The notes: generated by a model not told the origin, from the sequence alone. A stretch of DNA of 64,000 bases from Rhodovulum sp. ES.010 (GCF_900142935.1 NZ_FSRS01000001.1:3016501-3080500); one strand, 5' to 3'; shown: positions 16,714 to 26,825, numbered from the stretch's first letter. Translations and numbers: made by a program.

Positions 16714-17256
16714 ATGGCACAGTATTCCCTCCTCGGCATTTCCGGTTCGCTCCGCAAGGAGTCGTTCAACACCAAGCTGATCCGCGAGGCCGCGCGCCTC
16801 TTCGACCCGGCCGAATTCGTGGAGGCGGACCTGCGGTTCCCGCTCTTCGACCAGGACCTCCAGGATGCGGAGGGTATCCCCGCGCCGGTCCAGCGCCTTG
16901 CCGACCAGATCGCGGCTGCGGATGCGGTGGTGATCTCGGGGCCGGAATACAACAAGTCGATCACCGGCGTGCTGAAGAACGCGCTCGACTGGGTGAGCCG
17001 TTGCGACGGCAACCCGTGGGCGGACAAGCCTCTGGCGATCATGGCCGCAACCGCGGGCCGGGCAGGCGGCGAGCGGACGCAATTCGCGCTGCGGCTCTGC
17101 ATGGTGCCCTATCGCCCTCATATCCTGCAGGGGCCCGAGGTCCTGGTCGGGCAGGCCACGGACCAGTTCGATACGGACGGGCGGCTGACCAACCCGATCA
17201 ACCTCAAGGCGCTGGAAGGCCTGATGGCGGCGCTGCGGTCCGAGATCGGCCGCTAG
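16714..17256 (+). CDS. NADPH-dependent FMN reductase (flavodoxin-like)
   Basis: 180 residues. The N-terminal GISGSLRKESFNTKL is the FMN-phosphate loop of the NADPH-dependent FMN reductase/chromate reductase family, and SGPEYNKSITGVLKNALDW is the second flavin-binding segment. Such proteins bind FMN and reduce quinones, chromate or azo compounds with NAD(P)H in the cytoplasm, often in oxidative defence. Length is normal for the family. It stands alone on the plus strand and is convergent with the VOC gene. Confidence 0.92.
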   Translation: MAQYSLLGISGSLRKESFNTKLIREAARLFDPAEFVEADLRFPLFDQDLQDAEGIPAPVQRLADQIAAADAVVISGPEYNKSITGVLKNALDWVSRCDGNPWADKPLAIMAATAGRAGGERTQFALRLCMVPYRPHILQGPEVLVGQATDQFDTDGRLTNPINLKALEGLMAALRSEIGR

Positions 17257-17283
17257 GCCGCGGCGTCGCCGCGTCCGGGTGCA

Positions 17284-17682
17284 TCAGGCGCGATTGGCGA
17301 CCTCGATGAGGTTGCCGTCCGGGTCGCGCAGGTAGAGCGACATGATGGGCGCGGTGGCCCCGGTGCGGGGAACCGGCCCCAACTCGACGGCGATCCCCAG
17401 CCCCTCCAGATGCACCTGCCAGTCGGCCAGCGGCGTTTCGGTGAGGAAACAAAGGTCGGCGCTTCCCGGTCGGGGCGCGGCGGCGTGCGGGGCTATCTCG
17501 GCGCCCGCGCGGTGCAGGTTGATCTTTTGGGCGCCGAAATGCAGGGCCATCCGCCGCCGCCCGTCAGCCCCCGCGAATGCCTCGGCGCGCATCCCGAGGG
17601 CGGCGGTGTAGAAGGTCACCGCCGCGTCGGGGTCGCGGACCGTGAGCACGAGGTGGTCGAGGGCTGTGATGGCCGGAGTCAT
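17284..17682 (-). CDS. VOC family (glyoxalase/dioxygenase-like) protein
   Basis: 132 residues, two beta-alpha-beta-beta-beta repeats. It starts with LDHLVLTVRDPDAAVTFYTA, with a potential metal-ligand His in the first strand, and ends with SLYLRDPDGNLIEV, containing the usual glutamate ligand. Members include glyoxalase I, fosfomycin-resistance proteins and virulence-protein-like VOC proteins; which one this is cannot be told. Divergent from the dehydratase gene with 41 bases between starts. Confidence 0.9.
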   Translation of the reverse strand: MTPAITALDHLVLTVRDPDAAVTFYTAALGMRAEAFAGADGRRRMALHFGAQKINLHRAGAEIAPHAAAPRPGSADLCFLTETPLADWQVHLEGLGIAVELGPVPRTGATAPIMSLYLRDPDGNLIEVANRA

Positions 17683-17723
17683 GCGCGTTGCGCCTTTCGC
17701 GGGCTAAGGCTAGCGTCGCCACC

Positions 17724-18530
17724 ATGCAAGAGGCGATGGACAGAACGCAAACCTTCCGCGACGCGATGGACCCGTCGCGGGCCGCGGCGCTTCACGCGAC
17801 GTTGGGCCTCGACGGTCCCCCGCCCAAGGCGCGCGACGCGCTGCCCCCGTTCTTCCACCAAGTCTATTTCTGGGATCCGCAACCCGCGCCCGCGCTGGGC
17901 CGCGACGGCCACCCGGCGTTGGGCGGGTTCATCCCGGACATGGGCCTGCCGCGTCGTATGTGGGCCGGTGGGCGGCTGACCTTCTATGGACCGCTGCGGC
18001 TGGGCATGCCGGCCGAGAAGACGACCACCATCGCCGCCGTGGAGCGCAAGCAGGGCCGGTCCGGTCCGCTCGGTTTCATCACGCTGTGCCACAACATCGT
18101 GCAGGGCGGGGTGCTGCGCGTGCGCGAAGAGCAGGACCTGGTCTATCGCGAGGACCCGCGCCCGGGCGCGCCGCAGCCCGCGCCGCCCGAGGCGCCGGGC
18201 GGGGCGGAAGACAGTTCCGAGGCGCACTTCACGCCGACGCTGCTGTTTCGCTATTCCGCGCTGACCTTCAACGGCCACCGCATCCATTATGACCGGGACT
18301 ACGCCCGCGATGTCGAGGGATATGGCGGGCTCGTCGTCCACGGCCCGCTGCTGGCCCAGTTGCTGATGCTGCGGGCCGAGGCGCATGCGCCGCTCCGCGC
18401 CTTTCGTTTCCGCGCCCGCTCGGCGCTGATCGACACCGAGGCGGCGACGCTTTGCCGGGCGGGAACGACCCACTGGGTCGCGGCGCCGGACGGACGGCTT
18501 TGCATGGGGGCCGAGGCCGAGCACGCCTGA
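17724..18530 (+). CDS. MaoC/FAS1-like dehydratase, possibly mesaconyl-C4-CoA hydratase type
   Basis: 268 residues with a double hot-dog layout. The first half contains MWAGGRLTFYGPLRLG, the second the hydratase motif in RYSALTFNGHRIHYDRDYA followed by GYGGLVVHGPLLAQLL. The asparagine/histidine hydratase pattern is that of the HTD2-like/FAS1-like dehydratases, which include itaconyl-CoA and mesaconyl-C4-CoA hydratases and mitochondrial hydroxyacyl-thioester dehydratase 2. Inference: it hydrates a short acyl-CoA, fitting the acyl-CoA theme elsewhere in the window. ATG 17724 is chosen over upstream GTG 17688. Convergent with rnhA. Confidence 0.82.
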   Translation: MQEAMDRTQTFRDAMDPSRAAALHATLGLDGPPPKARDALPPFFHQVYFWDPQPAPALGRDGHPALGGFIPDMGLPRRMWAGGRLTFYGPLRLGMPAEKTTTIAAVERKQGRSGPLGFITLCHNIVQGGVLRVREEQDLVYREDPRPGAPQPAPPEAPGGAEDSSEAHFTPTLLFRYSALTFNGHRIHYDRDYARDVEGYGGLVVHGPLLAQLLMLRAEAHAPLRAFRFRARSALIDTEAATLCRAGTTHWVAAPDGRLCMGAEAEHA

Positions 18531-18539
18531 GCGTTTTGA

Positions 18540-18992
18540 TTAGCGCTTGAATGCCGCCATGCCCGCACGGGCCAGTTCGTCGGCGCGCTCGTTCTCCGGG
18601 TGGCCCGCATGGCCCTTGACCCATTCCCAGCGCACCTCGTGCCGCGCCTGCGCCGCGTCGAGCCGCTGCCAGAGTTCCACGTTCTTCACCGGCTTCTTGG
18701 CAGCCGTTTTCCAGCCGTTTCGCTTCCAGCCGTGAATCCAGCCCGTGACACCGTTCTTCACGTATGCGCTGTCGGTGACGACGGTGACCCGGGCGGGCCG
18801 GCTGAGACTCTCCAGCGCGTTGATCGCGGCGAGGAGTTCCATGCGGTTGTTGGTGGTCGCCGCCTCGCCGCCCGACAGTTCGCGTTCCTTCACCAGGGTC
18901 TCGCCATCCTTGGCTTGCAACAGCACCCCCCAGCCGCCGGGGCCGGGGTTTCCGCTGCACGCACCGTCGGTATAGGCGTAAAGTTCCGTCAT
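18540..18992 (-). CDS. rnhA: ribonuclease HI
   Basis: 150 residues, the normal bacterial length. It degrades the RNA strand of RNA-DNA hybrids. The metal-binding carboxylates are all present: Asp9 ([14 protein letters not shown]), Glu52 (NNRMELLAA), Asp74 (TDSAYVKNG) and Asp138 (ERADELA), along with the flexible His loop [11 protein letters not shown]. It is the last gene of a minus-strand run that includes ispH, the LysE-type exporter, DUF3429 and a methyltransferase; 51 bases separate it from the methyltransferase. Confidence 0.97.
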   Translation of the reverse strand: MTELYAYTDGACSGNPGPGGWGVLLQAKDGETLVKERELSGGEAATTNNRMELLAAINALESLSRPARVTVVTDSAYVKNGVTGWIHGWKRNGWKTAAKKPVKNVELWQRLDAAQARHEVRWEWVKGHAGHPENERADELARAGMAAFKR

Positions 18993-19043
18993 CGGCGGTC
19001 GTCCTCCTGCGCCGGGGCGGTGTATGGGGCGGACATCAGGGCG

Positions 19044-19643
19044 TCAATCGCACCGGGCGGTCATGTACAGGGTTTCGCCCTCGGTTCCGTCGAAGCCCAT
19101 CGACATCCGCACCTCTTCGCTCTCCGGCGCGAACCCTGCTTCTGTCAGCAGCCCGCGCAGCTCGTCCCGGCCGACATAGGTGTAGAGCCGGCCCAGCCGG
19201 TCCCGGCCCGCGCCCGCGCCAAGCTTCATGGCGACCGCCAGCAGCCCGCGCGGCCGGAGCGCGCGGCGGATCGCGGCGAAATGGCCGGGAAGTGCTGCCC
19301 GTGGGGCGTGGAGCAGGCTGAAATGCGCCCAGATGCCGTCGAAGGCGGCCTCATCCGCGAGGGCGTCGAAGGGCGCCACGGTCACGGCAAGCCCGTAGCG
19401 GGCGCGTGCGACTTCGGCCATCTCGGGGCTGGCATCCAGCGCGGTCACGTGCAGCCCTGCGTCGCGCATCTCCGCCGCCGCCCAGCCCGGGCCGCAGCCG
19501 AGATCGAGTGCCGTGCCGCCCCGCGGCAGCGCGGTGACGAAGGCGCGCAGCCGCTGCGCGGTTTCCGGCCCGTGATGAAGCGCGGAGTAGTCGCGTGCCC
19601 GCGCTTCGTACACCGCCAGCGTTTCCCGGTCGGTGCCGCTCAC
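19044..19643 (-). CDS. class I SAM-dependent methyltransferase
   Basis: 199 residues from GTG 19643. Motif I is ALDLGCGPGWAA (about 45-56), followed by VTALDASPEMAEVAR (motif II with the acidic ribose-binding residue) and the FDGIWAHFSLLHAPR segment. The target molecule is unknown; the ending is a short sheet without a special substrate domain. Its start overlaps the stop of the DUF3429 gene by four bases (GTGA), so the two are translationally coupled. Confidence 0.88.
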   Translation of the reverse strand: MSGTDRETLAVYEARARDYSALHHGPETAQRLRAFVTALPRGGTALDLGCGPGWAAAEMRDAGLHVTALDASPEMAEVARARYGLAVTVAPFDALADEAAFDGIWAHFSLLHAPRAALPGHFAAIRRALRPRGLLAVAMKLGAGAGRDRLGRLYTYVGRDELRGLLTEAGFAPESEEVRMSMGFDGTEGETLYMTARCD

Positions 19644-20089
19644 AGCAGGGCGAGGGCGAGGCAGGTCACCACCACCGCGGTCAGCGGGACGCGCAGCTGC
19701 ATCCACCAGAGCGGGGCGAGGCCGGCCTTCCAGTAGAAGGTGTCGAGCATCAAGAGACCCAGGTAGCCGCCGATCAGCGCCATGATCGAGCCCTCCGGCC
19801 CGCCGCCGACCATGAAGAAGGCCCAAAGCGCGGGGATCACCGACAGGGCGTAGGCCATGCCCGCCCGCGCGCCTTCAGCCCGGGTGGCAAAGCCCCAGAG
19901 CACGCCCGACATGAACGCCAGGATGATCGTGCCATAGAAATTCAGGACGTAGATCCCCATGAAGCGCGGGCCGACGCTTGTCAGGGCAAAATCGAAGAGC
20001 CCCGGCACAAGCACGGTGCCCGCCCCCCAAACGAACGGGATCAGCCCGGCCAGACCAAGGACGAGAGCGGAACGAGGGACGTCTTTCAT
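19640..20089 (-). CDS. DUF3429 family membrane protein
   Basis: 149 residues with four to five hydrophobic segments. The FYGTIILAFMSGVLWGF segment and GLLMLDTFYWKAGLAPLWWMQLR region are typical of DUF3429 proteins, inner-membrane proteins of unknown function common in proteobacteria. It overlaps the LysE-type gene by four bases and the methyltransferase by four bases, forming part of the ispH operon. Confidence 0.85.
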   Translation of the reverse strand: MKDVPRSALVLGLAGLIPFVWGAGTVLVPGLFDFALTSVGPRFMGIYVLNFYGTIILAFMSGVLWGFATRAEGARAGMAYALSVIPALWAFFMVGGGPEGSIMALIGGYLGLLMLDTFYWKAGLAPLWWMQLRVPLTAVVVTCLALALL

Positions 20090-20700
20090 GCCTTCTCCAA
20101 CGCGAGTCTGAGGCCGAGCCCGGCGAAGGCCGCAGCGAAGCCCCGGTTCAGCCAGGCCATCGCGCGCGCGGAGGTCAGAAGACGGTCGCGGGCCGCGGCG
20201 GCGAACAGACCGTAGCCCAGAAACACCGCGAAGGTCAGCGCCATGAAGACAGCGCCGAGCAGCCCCATTTCCGACGTCGCTGTGGCCGGGTTGCCGCTCA
20301 GGAAGGGGGGCAGCAGGGCGAGGAAAAAGATGGACAGCTTGGGGTTGAGGATGTTGATCAGCGCACCGCGCGCGGCGATGCGGAAGAACCCATTATCTCC
20401 GCGCTCTGCACCGATGTTCAGCGCGCCGCCGCGACGCACGGCCTGCCAGGCGAGGTAGAGCAGGTAGGCGATGCCGGCGAACCTTACGATCTGGAACAGC
20501 ACCGCCGAGGAATGCAGGAGCGCGGCCACGCCGAGGATCGCCGCCAATAGGTGCGGCACGATGCCGAAGGTGCAGCCGAGCGCGGCCGGCAGCGCGGCGC
20601 GTCGGCCCTGTCCAAGTGACATCATCAGCGTGTAGACGACCCCCGTCCCGGGCGCGAGCACCACGACCAGCGCGGTCAGCAGGAACTGCGCCGAGATCAT
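20086..20700 (-). CDS. LysE family amino-acid/homoserine-lactone exporter
   Basis: 204 residues, six predicted membrane segments. The start [20 protein letters not shown] and the PGTGVVYTLMMSLGQGRRAA loop are characteristic of LysE/RhtB exporters, as is NILNPKLSIFFLALLPPF in the middle. They export amino acids or related metabolites by proton antiport. Substrate not predictable. ATG 20700 overlaps the ispH stop (TGATG). Confidence 0.9.
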   Translation of the reverse strand: MISAQFLLTALVVVLAPGTGVVYTLMMSLGQGRRAALPAALGCTFGIVPHLLAAILGVAALLHSSAVLFQIVRFAGIAYLLYLAWQAVRRGGALNIGAERGDNGFFRIAARGALINILNPKLSIFFLALLPPFLSGNPATATSEMGLLGAVFMALTFAVFLGYGLFAAAARDRLLTSARAMAWLNRGFAAAFAGLGLRLALEKA

Positions 20701-21650
20701 CAAGCCGGTTCGCGTACAATGCGCGGCAGGCGGAACTCGATCTTCTCGGTCGCTGTGACCACCGGTTCGACCGCCAGGTCAAACCGGTCGCGGAAGGCTT
20801 GCACGACCTCCTCGACCAGCACATCGGGCGCCGAGGCCCCGGCCGTCAGACCCACGGCCGAACAGCCTTCGATCGCGCGCCAGTCGATATCGGCCGCGCG
20901 CTGGACCAGCTGCGAATACTCGCACCCCGCCGCGGCGCCGACCTCGACCAGCCGCTTCGAGTTCGACGAGTTGGGTGCCCCGATCACCAGCAGCGCCTGA
21001 ACCTTCGGCGCCACCGCCTTGACCGCGCCCTGGCGGTTCGTGGTGGCATAACAGATGTCTTCCTTGTGGGGGCCTTCGATGGCTGGGAACCGCGCTTCAA
21101 GTGCCTTGACCACCTCGGCCGTGTCGTCGATCGAAAGCGTCGTCTGGGTAATGTAGGCCAGTTTTTCGGGGTCGCGCACCTCCAGCCCGGCCACGTCCTC
21201 GGCGGTTTCGACCAGCAGCACCTCGCCCTCGGGCAACTGCCCCATGGTGCCGACGGTCTCGGGATGGCCCTTGTGGCCGATCATGACCATCTGCTTGCCG
21301 TTCTCGTGATGGCGTTGCGCCTCCAGGTGCACCTTGGAGACAAGCGGGCAGGTCGCGTCGACATAGACCATCTCGCGCCGCTGCGCCTCTTGCGGCACTG
21401 CCTTCGGCACGCCATGGGCCGAGAAGATGACCGGCCGGTCGGCCGGACATTCGTCCAGTTTCTCGACGAAGATGGCCCCCTTTTCGCGCAGACCGTCGAC
21501 CACGAACTTGTTGTGCACGATCTCGTGCCGCACATAGACCGGCGGCCCCCATTTCTCCAGCGCCATCTCGACGATCTTGATCGCGCGGTCGACACCGGCG
21601 CAGAAACCGCGCGGCGCAGCCAGGTGAAGGGTCAGCGGGGGTTTGGTCAT
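20700..21650 (-). CDS. ispH: 4-hydroxy-3-methylbut-2-enyl diphosphate reductase
   Basis: 316 residues, the last enzyme of the MEP isoprenoid pathway, giving isopentenyl and dimethylallyl diphosphate. It is an iron-sulfur enzyme; the three cluster cysteines are expected in [12 protein letters not shown] (Cys17), [11 protein letters not shown] and the conserved C-terminal third. The substrate-binding SSNSKRL motif is present in [14 protein letters not shown]. Isoprenoids are needed here for quinones and, in phototrophic relatives, pigments. It leads the overlapping minus-strand unit that runs through the exporter and DUF3429 genes. Confidence 0.97.
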   Translation of the reverse strand: MTKPPLTLHLAAPRGFCAGVDRAIKIVEMALEKWGPPVYVRHEIVHNKFVVDGLREKGAIFVEKLDECPADRPVIFSAHGVPKAVPQEAQRREMVYVDATCPLVSKVHLEAQRHHENGKQMVMIGHKGHPETVGTMGQLPEGEVLLVETAEDVAGLEVRDPEKLAYITQTTLSIDDTAEVVKALEARFPAIEGPHKEDICYATTNRQGAVKAVAPKVQALLVIGAPNSSNSKRLVEVGAAAGCEYSQLVQRAADIDWRAIEGCSAVGLTAGASAPDVLVEEVVQAFRDRFDLAVEPVVTATEKIEFRLPRIVREPA

Positions 21651-21710
21651 GGCGTCTCTCCTGTTCGTTCAAGAGGTAAACCTCCGGGCGTTTCTCGTCC
21701 AGCCCCGGAC

Positions 21711-22157
21711 CTAGCCCGACGCCGCGCCGGTGGCCCAGGCAAGCGCGGCATATCGCCCGGTCTTGGCGATGGTGACCAGCACCAGGAACAGCCAGGCCGG
21801 CGTGCGCATCATGCCTGCGACCACGGTGAAGCCGTCGCCGAAGGGCGCCCAGCTGAGCAACAGCGTCCAGACGCCCCAGCGTCCGTACCACTCCTGCGCC
21901 TTCGCCAGTTGAAGGTTGGAAACCGGAAACCAGCGCCGTTTGCGGAAATGCTCGACCCAGCGGCCGAGCACGTAGTTCACGACGGCCCCCAGGATGTTGC
22001 CGACGCTCGCCGCCACGACGAGCGTGACCGGGTCGATCTTGCCGGCGAGCTGAAGCCCGACGAAGACCAACTCCGATTGGAACGGCAGCACCGTCGCGGC
22101 GCCGAAGGCGGCGAGAAAGAGCGTGGCGAGTTGGGCGAGGAGCGACAGGTCCAGCAT
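21711..22157 (-). CDS. YqaA family (DedA-like) membrane protein
   Basis: 148 residues with about four hydrophobic segments. The FGAATVLPFQSELVFVGL start, GNILGAVVNYVLGRW and SWAPFGDGFTVVAGMMR motifs identify the YqaA branch of the VTT/DedA superfamily, membrane proteins implicated in lipid flipping or membrane homeostasis. It lies 60 bases upstream of ispH on the same strand. Confidence 0.88.
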   Translation of the reverse strand: MLDLSLLAQLATLFLAAFGAATVLPFQSELVFVGLQLAGKIDPVTLVVAASVGNILGAVVNYVLGRWVEHFRKRRWFPVSNLQLAKAQEWYGRWGVWTLLLSWAPFGDGFTVVAGMMRTPAWLFLVLVTIAKTGRYAALAWATGAASG

Positions 22158-22226
22158 CTGCCCCGTCCAGATGCCGCGGCGGGGCCGCGTTTCAAGGGCG
22201 GGCCGACGCTGCGCCGGCCCGTCCGG

Positions 22227-22805
22227 TCAGCCGTTCGACGCGGCCTCGGTCCGCGGTTCCCTCGGTTCGCGCTGTTCGCGCGGGGGGCGGCCGATCACTT
22301 CCTTGAGCTCGTCGAGCTCGATGAAGTTGTCCGCCTGGCGGCGCAGGTCGTCGGCGATCATCGGCGGCGAGCTCCGGATCGTCGAGACGACCGAGACCCG
22401 CACGCCCTGCCGCTGCAGGCTTTCGACCAGCGGCCGGAAGTCGCCGTCACCGGAGAACAGCACGATGTGATCGACCCGCGGGGCCAGCTCCATGGCATCG
22501 ACCGTCAGTTCGATATCCATGTTGCCCTTGACTTTGCGGCGACCCTGGCTGTCGGTGTATTCCTTCGCGGGCTTCGTCACCATGGTGAAGCCGTTGTAGT
22601 TCAGCCAGTCCACAAGGGGCCGTATCGGCGAGTAGTCGTCATTGTCGAGCAGCGCGGTGTAGTAGAACGCTCGCAAGAGCTTTCCGCGCCGCATGAATTC
22701 CTGGCGGAGGAGCTTGTAATCGATGTCGAACTCCAGCGCCTTGGCGGCGGCATAGAGGTTCGAGCCGTCGATGAAAAGCGCCAGGCGTTCATCTCTGTAA
22801 AACAT
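22227..22805 (-). CDS. NYN domain (LabA/DUF88 family) protein
   Basis: 192 residues. The PIN-like NYN nuclease fold is shown by the acidic cluster: Asp13 in FIDGSNLY, the aspartates of KGNMDIELTVDAM and those of LFSGDGDFRPLV. A short Arg/Glu/Pro-rich tail (REQREPREPR) follows. Such proteins are predicted endoribonucleases; LabA in cyanobacteria affects clock output. ATG 22805 is preceded by a purine-rich AAAAAGGAG. Divergent from folK. Confidence 0.9.
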   Translation of the reverse strand: MFYRDERLALFIDGSNLYAAAKALEFDIDYKLLRQEFMRRGKLLRAFYYTALLDNDDYSPIRPLVDWLNYNGFTMVTKPAKEYTDSQGRRKVKGNMDIELTVDAMELAPRVDHIVLFSGDGDFRPLVESLQRQGVRVSVVSTIRSSPPMIADDLRRQADNFIELDELKEVIGRPPREQREPREPRTEAASNG

Positions 22806-22860
22806 TCGGGCTCCTTTTTGATGTGCCCGCAAGCTCAAGTCCGTGAGTGGGGTGAGACAA

Positions 22861-22868
22861 TGTGCACA
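22861..22868. promoter_or_regulatory. palindrome in the divergent NYN/folK promoter region
   Basis: TGTGCACA, a perfect 8-base palindrome, inside an AT-richer patch of the 114-base gap between two divergent starts. Possibly an operator; nothing identifies its protein. Confidence 0.2.
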
Positions 22869-22919
22869 ATAAAAACGTGGTGCTGCGGGCCATTGCCCAG
22901 AACCTAAGGATCGCACGGA

Positions 22920-23558
22920 ATGCCGCAACCTCCAAATCACGCGAAAACCAACCCAAAAGGACACGTTGCCATCGGCACAAATGTCGCGATTCGCGGCGCA
23001 ACCCTGTCGGGCACGCTTGCGAAGGCGCTCCGCGCGCTTGACAGCGCGTCGTTGCGGGTGGGGCGAATCAGCCGGTTCTACCGCACCCCCTGCATGCCGG
23101 CGGGGGCCGGTCCCGATTTCGTGAACGCCGTCGCCGAGATCGAGACCGCGCTCCCGCCAGACGAGGTTCTGGCGCGGCTTCATGCGGTGGAGGCGTCGTT
23201 CGGACGGGTGCGCTCCGAGCGCTGGGGGCCGCGCTGCCTTGACATGGACCTGCTGGCGCTGGGCGACGTGGTGCTGCCCGACGTCGAGAGCCAGACGGCT
23301 TGGCGCACGCTCCCGCCCGGAGCCCAGCAGCGCGCCGCGCCGGATCGATTGATCTTGCCCCATCCGCGGCTGCAGGAACGCGGCTTCGTGCTGGTGCCGC
23401 TTGCCGAGATCGCGCCCGACTGGCGCCACCCGATTCTGCGCCGCACGGCGCGGGAGCTGCGCGATGCCCTTCCGGCCGGGGAAAAGGCGGAAATTGTGCC
23501 GATTTCGGGCCCCTGGGGCGAGGTTTCCGCCCTTGTCAAGGACTTTCAGACCCAATAG
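22920..23558 (+). CDS. folK: 6-hydroxymethyl-7,8-dihydropterin pyrophosphokinase
   Basis: 212 residues, longer than E. coli FolK (about 160). It transfers pyrophosphate from ATP to hydroxymethyldihydropterin in folate synthesis. The N-terminal strand reads VAIGTNVA (family: ALGSNL), then [20 protein letters not shown], and the signature [12 protein letters not shown] that binds ATP and magnesium, then [14 protein letters not shown]. An insertion of about 25 residues sits before the HPR motif, and the N-terminus is extended by about 16 residues. Folate supplies the formyl donor used by fmt elsewhere in the window. Confidence 0.94.
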   Translation: MPQPPNHAKTNPKGHVAIGTNVAIRGATLSGTLAKALRALDSASLRVGRISRFYRTPCMPAGAGPDFVNAVAEIETALPPDEVLARLHAVEASFGRVRSERWGPRCLDMDLLALGDVVLPDVESQTAWRTLPPGAQQRAAPDRLILPHPRLQERGFVLVPLAEIAPDWRHPILRRTARELRDALPAGEKAEIVPISGPWGEVSALVKDFQTQ

Positions 23559-23561
23559 ACA
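23533..23561 (+). promoter_or_regulatory. promoter of rpoZ
   Basis: TTGTCA (23533-23538), 17-base spacer, TAGACA (23556-23561). It overlaps the folK stop codon and lies 34 bases before the rpoZ start. The match and spacing are good for a sigma-70-type promoter. Confidence 0.55.
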
Positions 23562-23595
23562 GGGGGCTCAACCTCCCAACGGATCGGAGTGTGCC

Positions 23596-23961
23596 ATGGC
23601 CCGCGTGACGGTAGAAGATTGCGTCGACAAGGTTCCGAACAGGTTCGAGTTGGTGCTGCTCGCCTCCCACCGCGCCCGCGAGATCGCGTCGGGCGGCCAA
23701 TTGACCGTCGACCGCGACAACGACAAGAACCCGGTCGTCGCTCTGCGCGAGATCGCGGAGGAAACCCAGTCCGCCGACGAGTTGCGCGAACGCATGATCG
23801 AGGCGAACCAGACCCAGATCGAGGTCGACGAGCCGGAAGAGGATTCCATGGCGCTTCTGATGGGTGGCGGCGGCGCGAGCGAGCCCGACCGGCCGGCCGA
23901 GGACGACATGTCCGAAGAGAAGCTGCTTCGCGCGCTGATGGAAGCGCAGGCACAGAAATGA
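23596..23961 (+). CDS. rpoZ: RNA polymerase omega subunit
   Basis: 121 residues, within the alphaproteobacterial range. [20 protein letters not shown] is the canonical omega start, with the conserved LASHRAREI segment that wraps the beta-prime C-terminus. The tail ([18 protein letters not shown] and beyond) is acidic and low-complexity, as in other alphaproteobacteria. Directly upstream of the (p)ppGpp enzyme, as usual. Confidence 0.97.
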   Translation: MARVTVEDCVDKVPNRFELVLLASHRAREIASGGQLTVDRDNDKNPVVALREIAEETQSADELRERMIEANQTQIEVDEPEEDSMALLMGGGGASEPDRPAEDDMSEEKLLRALMEAQAQK

Positions 23962-24004
23962 CCGCGGGGCGCGCGCGACGCGCCCCCATAAGGCTCGCGG
24001 CCGG

Positions 24005-26125
24005 ATGATCGACGTCGAAGACCTGATCTCGCTGGTTCGCAACTACAACCCCCGAACGGACGAGGCGCTGATCCGCAGTGCCTATGTCTACGGGCGCGAG
24101 ATGCACGCGGGCCAGCTCCGGCGGTCCGGCGAGGAGTATTTCACTCATCCGGTGGCCGTCGCCGCGATCCTGACCGAACAGCGGCTGGACGACGCCACCA
24201 TCGTGACCGCGCTACTGCACGACACGATCGAGGACACCAAATCGACCTACAAGGAGATCGAGCGGCTCTTCGGCCACGAGATCGCCGAACTGGTCGACGG
24301 CGTCACGAAGCTCACCAACCTGCAACTTTCGTCATCGGAAACCAAGCAGGCCGAGAACTTCCGCAAGCTGTTCATGGCGATGTCCAAGGACCTGCGGGTG
24401 ATCCTGGTCAAACTGGCGGACCGGCTGCACAACATGCGCACGATCAAGTCGCTGCCGCATGACAAACAGGTGCGCAAGAGCCACGAGACGATGGACATCT
24501 TCGCGCCGCTCGCTGGCCGGATGGGCATGCAGTGGATGCGCGAGGAACTGGAGGACCTCGCCTTTCGGGTGCTGAACCCCGAGGCGCGGAATTCCATCAT
24601 CCGCCGCTTCATCAGGCTGCAACGCGAGTCGGGTGACGTGATCCAGCAGATCACCCAGGACATCCGCAAGGAACTGGAGCGCGAGGGTGTCGAGGCCGAC
24701 GTGTTCGGCCGCGCCAAGAAGCCCTACTCGATCTGGCGCAAGATGGAGGAGAAGGAACAGGGCTTCTCGCGGCTCTCGGACATCTACGGCTTTCGCGTCA
24801 TCACCGGGAGCGAGGGCGACTGTTACCGCGTTCTGGGCGCGATCCACCGCCGCTGGCGCGCGGTACCAGGACGGTTTAAGGATTACATCAGCCAGCCCAA
24901 GTCCAACGGCTACCGCTCGATCCAGACCACCGTGTCGGGGCGCGACGGCAAGCGTGTAGAGGTGCAGATCCGCACCCGCCAGATGCACGAGGTGGCCGAG
25001 TCCGGTGTTGCGGCGCATTGGTCCTACCGCGACGGTGTGCGGGCGGAGAACCCCTTTGCGGTCGACCCCGCCAAGTGGATCGCGTCCCTGACCGAGCGGT
25101 TCGAGAACGCCGAGGACCATGACGAGTTCCTCGAGCACGTCAAGCTCGAGATGTACTCCGACCAGGTCTTCTGCTTCACGCCCAAGGGCGATGTGATCAA
25201 GTTGCCCCGCGGCGCCACGCCGCTGGACTACGCCTACGCCATCCACACCCGGATCGGCGACTCCTGCGTTGGCGCGAAGGTCGACGGCATCCGCGTGCCG
25301 CTCTGGACCCGGCTGAAGAACGGCCAGTCTGTCGAGATCATCACCGCCGAGGGCCAGCGCCCGCAGGCGACATGGCTTGATATCGTGGTGACCGGCCGCG
25401 CCAAGGCCGCGATCCGCAAGTCGCTGCGCGAGGAGGACCGGGAACGCTACATCAAGCTCGGCCGCGAACTGGCCCGCGTGGCGTTCGAGCATGTCGGCAA
25501 GAAGGCAACCGACAAGGCGGTGAAGACGGCGGCGAAGAGTTTCGGCCTGCCCTCCGGCGCGGAGCTTCTGGCGCGCCTCGGCTCGGCCGAGTTGCGCGCG
25601 CAGGATGTGGTCGAAGCGCTCTATCCCGAGCTTGCGACCTCGGGCGGCGACGAGATCGACGCCACCCGTGCGGTCGTGGGCCTGTCGCCCGATCAGTCTT
25701 TCACCCGCGCGCCCTGCTGCCAGCCGGTGCCGGGCGAACGCATCGTCGGCATCACCTATCGCGGGCGGGGCGTGGTCGTGCATGCGATCGACTGCCCGGT
25801 GCTGGAGAAGTTCGAGGACCAGCCCGACCGCTGGATCGACCTTTACTGGCACTCGGGCAAACACCCGGCGGTGCACACGGTCGGGCTGAGCGTCACGATC
25901 CGCAACGATGCGGGGGTCCTTGGCCATATCTGCACGTTGATCGGCGAGCAGAAGGCGAATATCTCCGACATGGAATTCGCGGACAAGAAGCCGGATTTTT
26001 ACCGTTTGCTGATTCAGGTGGACCTGCGCGACGTCGAGCATCTTCACACTGTGATGACCGCGCTTGAGGCCGAGAGCGATGTGGCCGAAATCGAAAGGTA
26101 TCGCGATCCCGAGCGCGCCGACTGA
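24005..26125 (+). CDS. rsh: bifunctional (p)ppGpp synthetase/hydrolase (RSH)
   Basis: 706 residues. Controls the alarmone (p)ppGpp during starvation. The N-terminal HD hydrolase is intact: His72-Asp73 and Glu76-Asp77 in LLHDTIEDT, with YFTHPVAVA before. The synthetase domain has [17 protein letters not shown] and [10 protein letters not shown]. The regulatory half contains the TGS domain ([19 protein letters not shown]), the helical/zinc-finger region with the CC motif (APCCQP) and a C-terminal ACT domain ([17 protein letters not shown]). Since both catalytic domains look intact it should act in both directions, as the single long RSH of alphaproteobacteria does. Confidence 0.97.
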   Translation: MIDVEDLISLVRNYNPRTDEALIRSAYVYGREMHAGQLRRSGEEYFTHPVAVAAILTEQRLDDATIVTALLHDTIEDTKSTYKEIERLFGHEIAELVDGVTKLTNLQLSSSETKQAENFRKLFMAMSKDLRVILVKLADRLHNMRTIKSLPHDKQVRKSHETMDIFAPLAGRMGMQWMREELEDLAFRVLNPEARNSIIRRFIRLQRESGDVIQQITQDIRKELEREGVEADVFGRAKKPYSIWRKMEEKEQGFSRLSDIYGFRVITGSEGDCYRVLGAIHRRWRAVPGRFKDYISQPKSNGYRSIQTTVSGRDGKRVEVQIRTRQMHEVAESGVAAHWSYRDGVRAENPFAVDPAKWIASLTERFENAEDHDEFLEHVKLEMYSDQVFCFTPKGDVIKLPRGATPLDYAYAIHTRIGDSCVGAKVDGIRVPLWTRLKNGQSVEIITAEGQRPQATWLDIVVTGRAKAAIRKSLREEDRERYIKLGRELARVAFEHVGKKATDKAVKTAAKSFGLPSGAELLARLGSAELRAQDVVEALYPELATSGGDEIDATRAVVGLSPDQSFTRAPCCQPVPGERIVGITYRGRGVVVHAIDCPVLEKFEDQPDRWIDLYWHSGKHPAVHTVGLSVTIRNDAGVLGHICTLIGEQKANISDMEFADKKPDFYRLLIQVDLRDVEHLHTVMTALEAESDVAEIERYRDPERAD

Positions 26126-26154
26126 GGCGTGCCTGCCCCGAAAGGACGACCGGT

Positions 26155-26799
26155 TTGGTCTTCAAGCGCCGAGACAAGCGAAGCATGGGCCAGGTCATGC
26201 TCGACAGCGTCTATCCGCGCGGCGGGTGGGGCCGGGCGCTCTATTACATCACCCACCGGGTGCGCCGGCTGCCCGACAGCCCCGAGAAGATCGCCCGCGG
26301 CATCTTCGCCGGCGTGTTCGTGACCTTCACCCCGTTCTACGGGCTGCATTTCGTGCTTGCGGCGGTTCTTGCGATGGTCATGCGCGGCAACATCCTAGCG
26401 GCGATGCTGTCGACGTTGTTCGGCAACCCGCTGACCTATGTCCCGATCGGGGTGATCGCGCTGAAGACCGGGCATTTCCTGATGGGCACCGAGTTCGACG
26501 AGACGATGAACACCACGCTGGTCGGCAAGTTCACCGGGGCGGCCGCCGACCTCAGGGACAATGTGTTCGCGCTTTTCAGCGAGGCGGAAACCAACTGGGC
26601 GAAGCTTGCGCAATTCTACGACGAGGTCTTCCTGCCCTATCTGATCGGGGGCATCATCCCCGGCATCGTCGCGGGGCTTGTCGCGTATTACCTGAGCGTG
26701 CCGGTGATCCGCGCCTATCAGAACCGCCGCCGCGGGCGGCTCAAGGAGAAACTGGCCGAGCTGCGGCGCAAGGCGGCACAGGTCGAGGACCGGACTTGA
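26155..26799 (+). CDS. DUF2062 family membrane protein
   Basis: 214 residues read from a TTG start at 26155 with AAAGGACG upstream. Two to three membrane segments and the motif [24 protein letters not shown], plus [10 protein letters not shown], identify the DUF2062 family, small membrane proteins of unknown function. It sits between rsh and pdxJ, the conserved order in Rhodobacterales. The TTG start is unusual but the first in-frame ATG (Met11) would cut into the basic N-terminus. Confidence 0.85.
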   Translation: MVFKRRDKRSMGQVMLDSVYPRGGWGRALYYITHRVRRLPDSPEKIARGIFAGVFVTFTPFYGLHFVLAAVLAMVMRGNILAAMLSTLFGNPLTYVPIGVIALKTGHFLMGTEFDETMNTTLVGKFTGAAADLRDNVFALFSEAETNWAKLAQFYDEVFLPYLIGGIIPGIVAGLVAYYLSVPVIRAYQNRRRGRLKEKLAELRRKAAQVEDRT

Positions 26800-26825
26800 A
26801 CCCGGACAAGTGGAGGCAAGGGGCC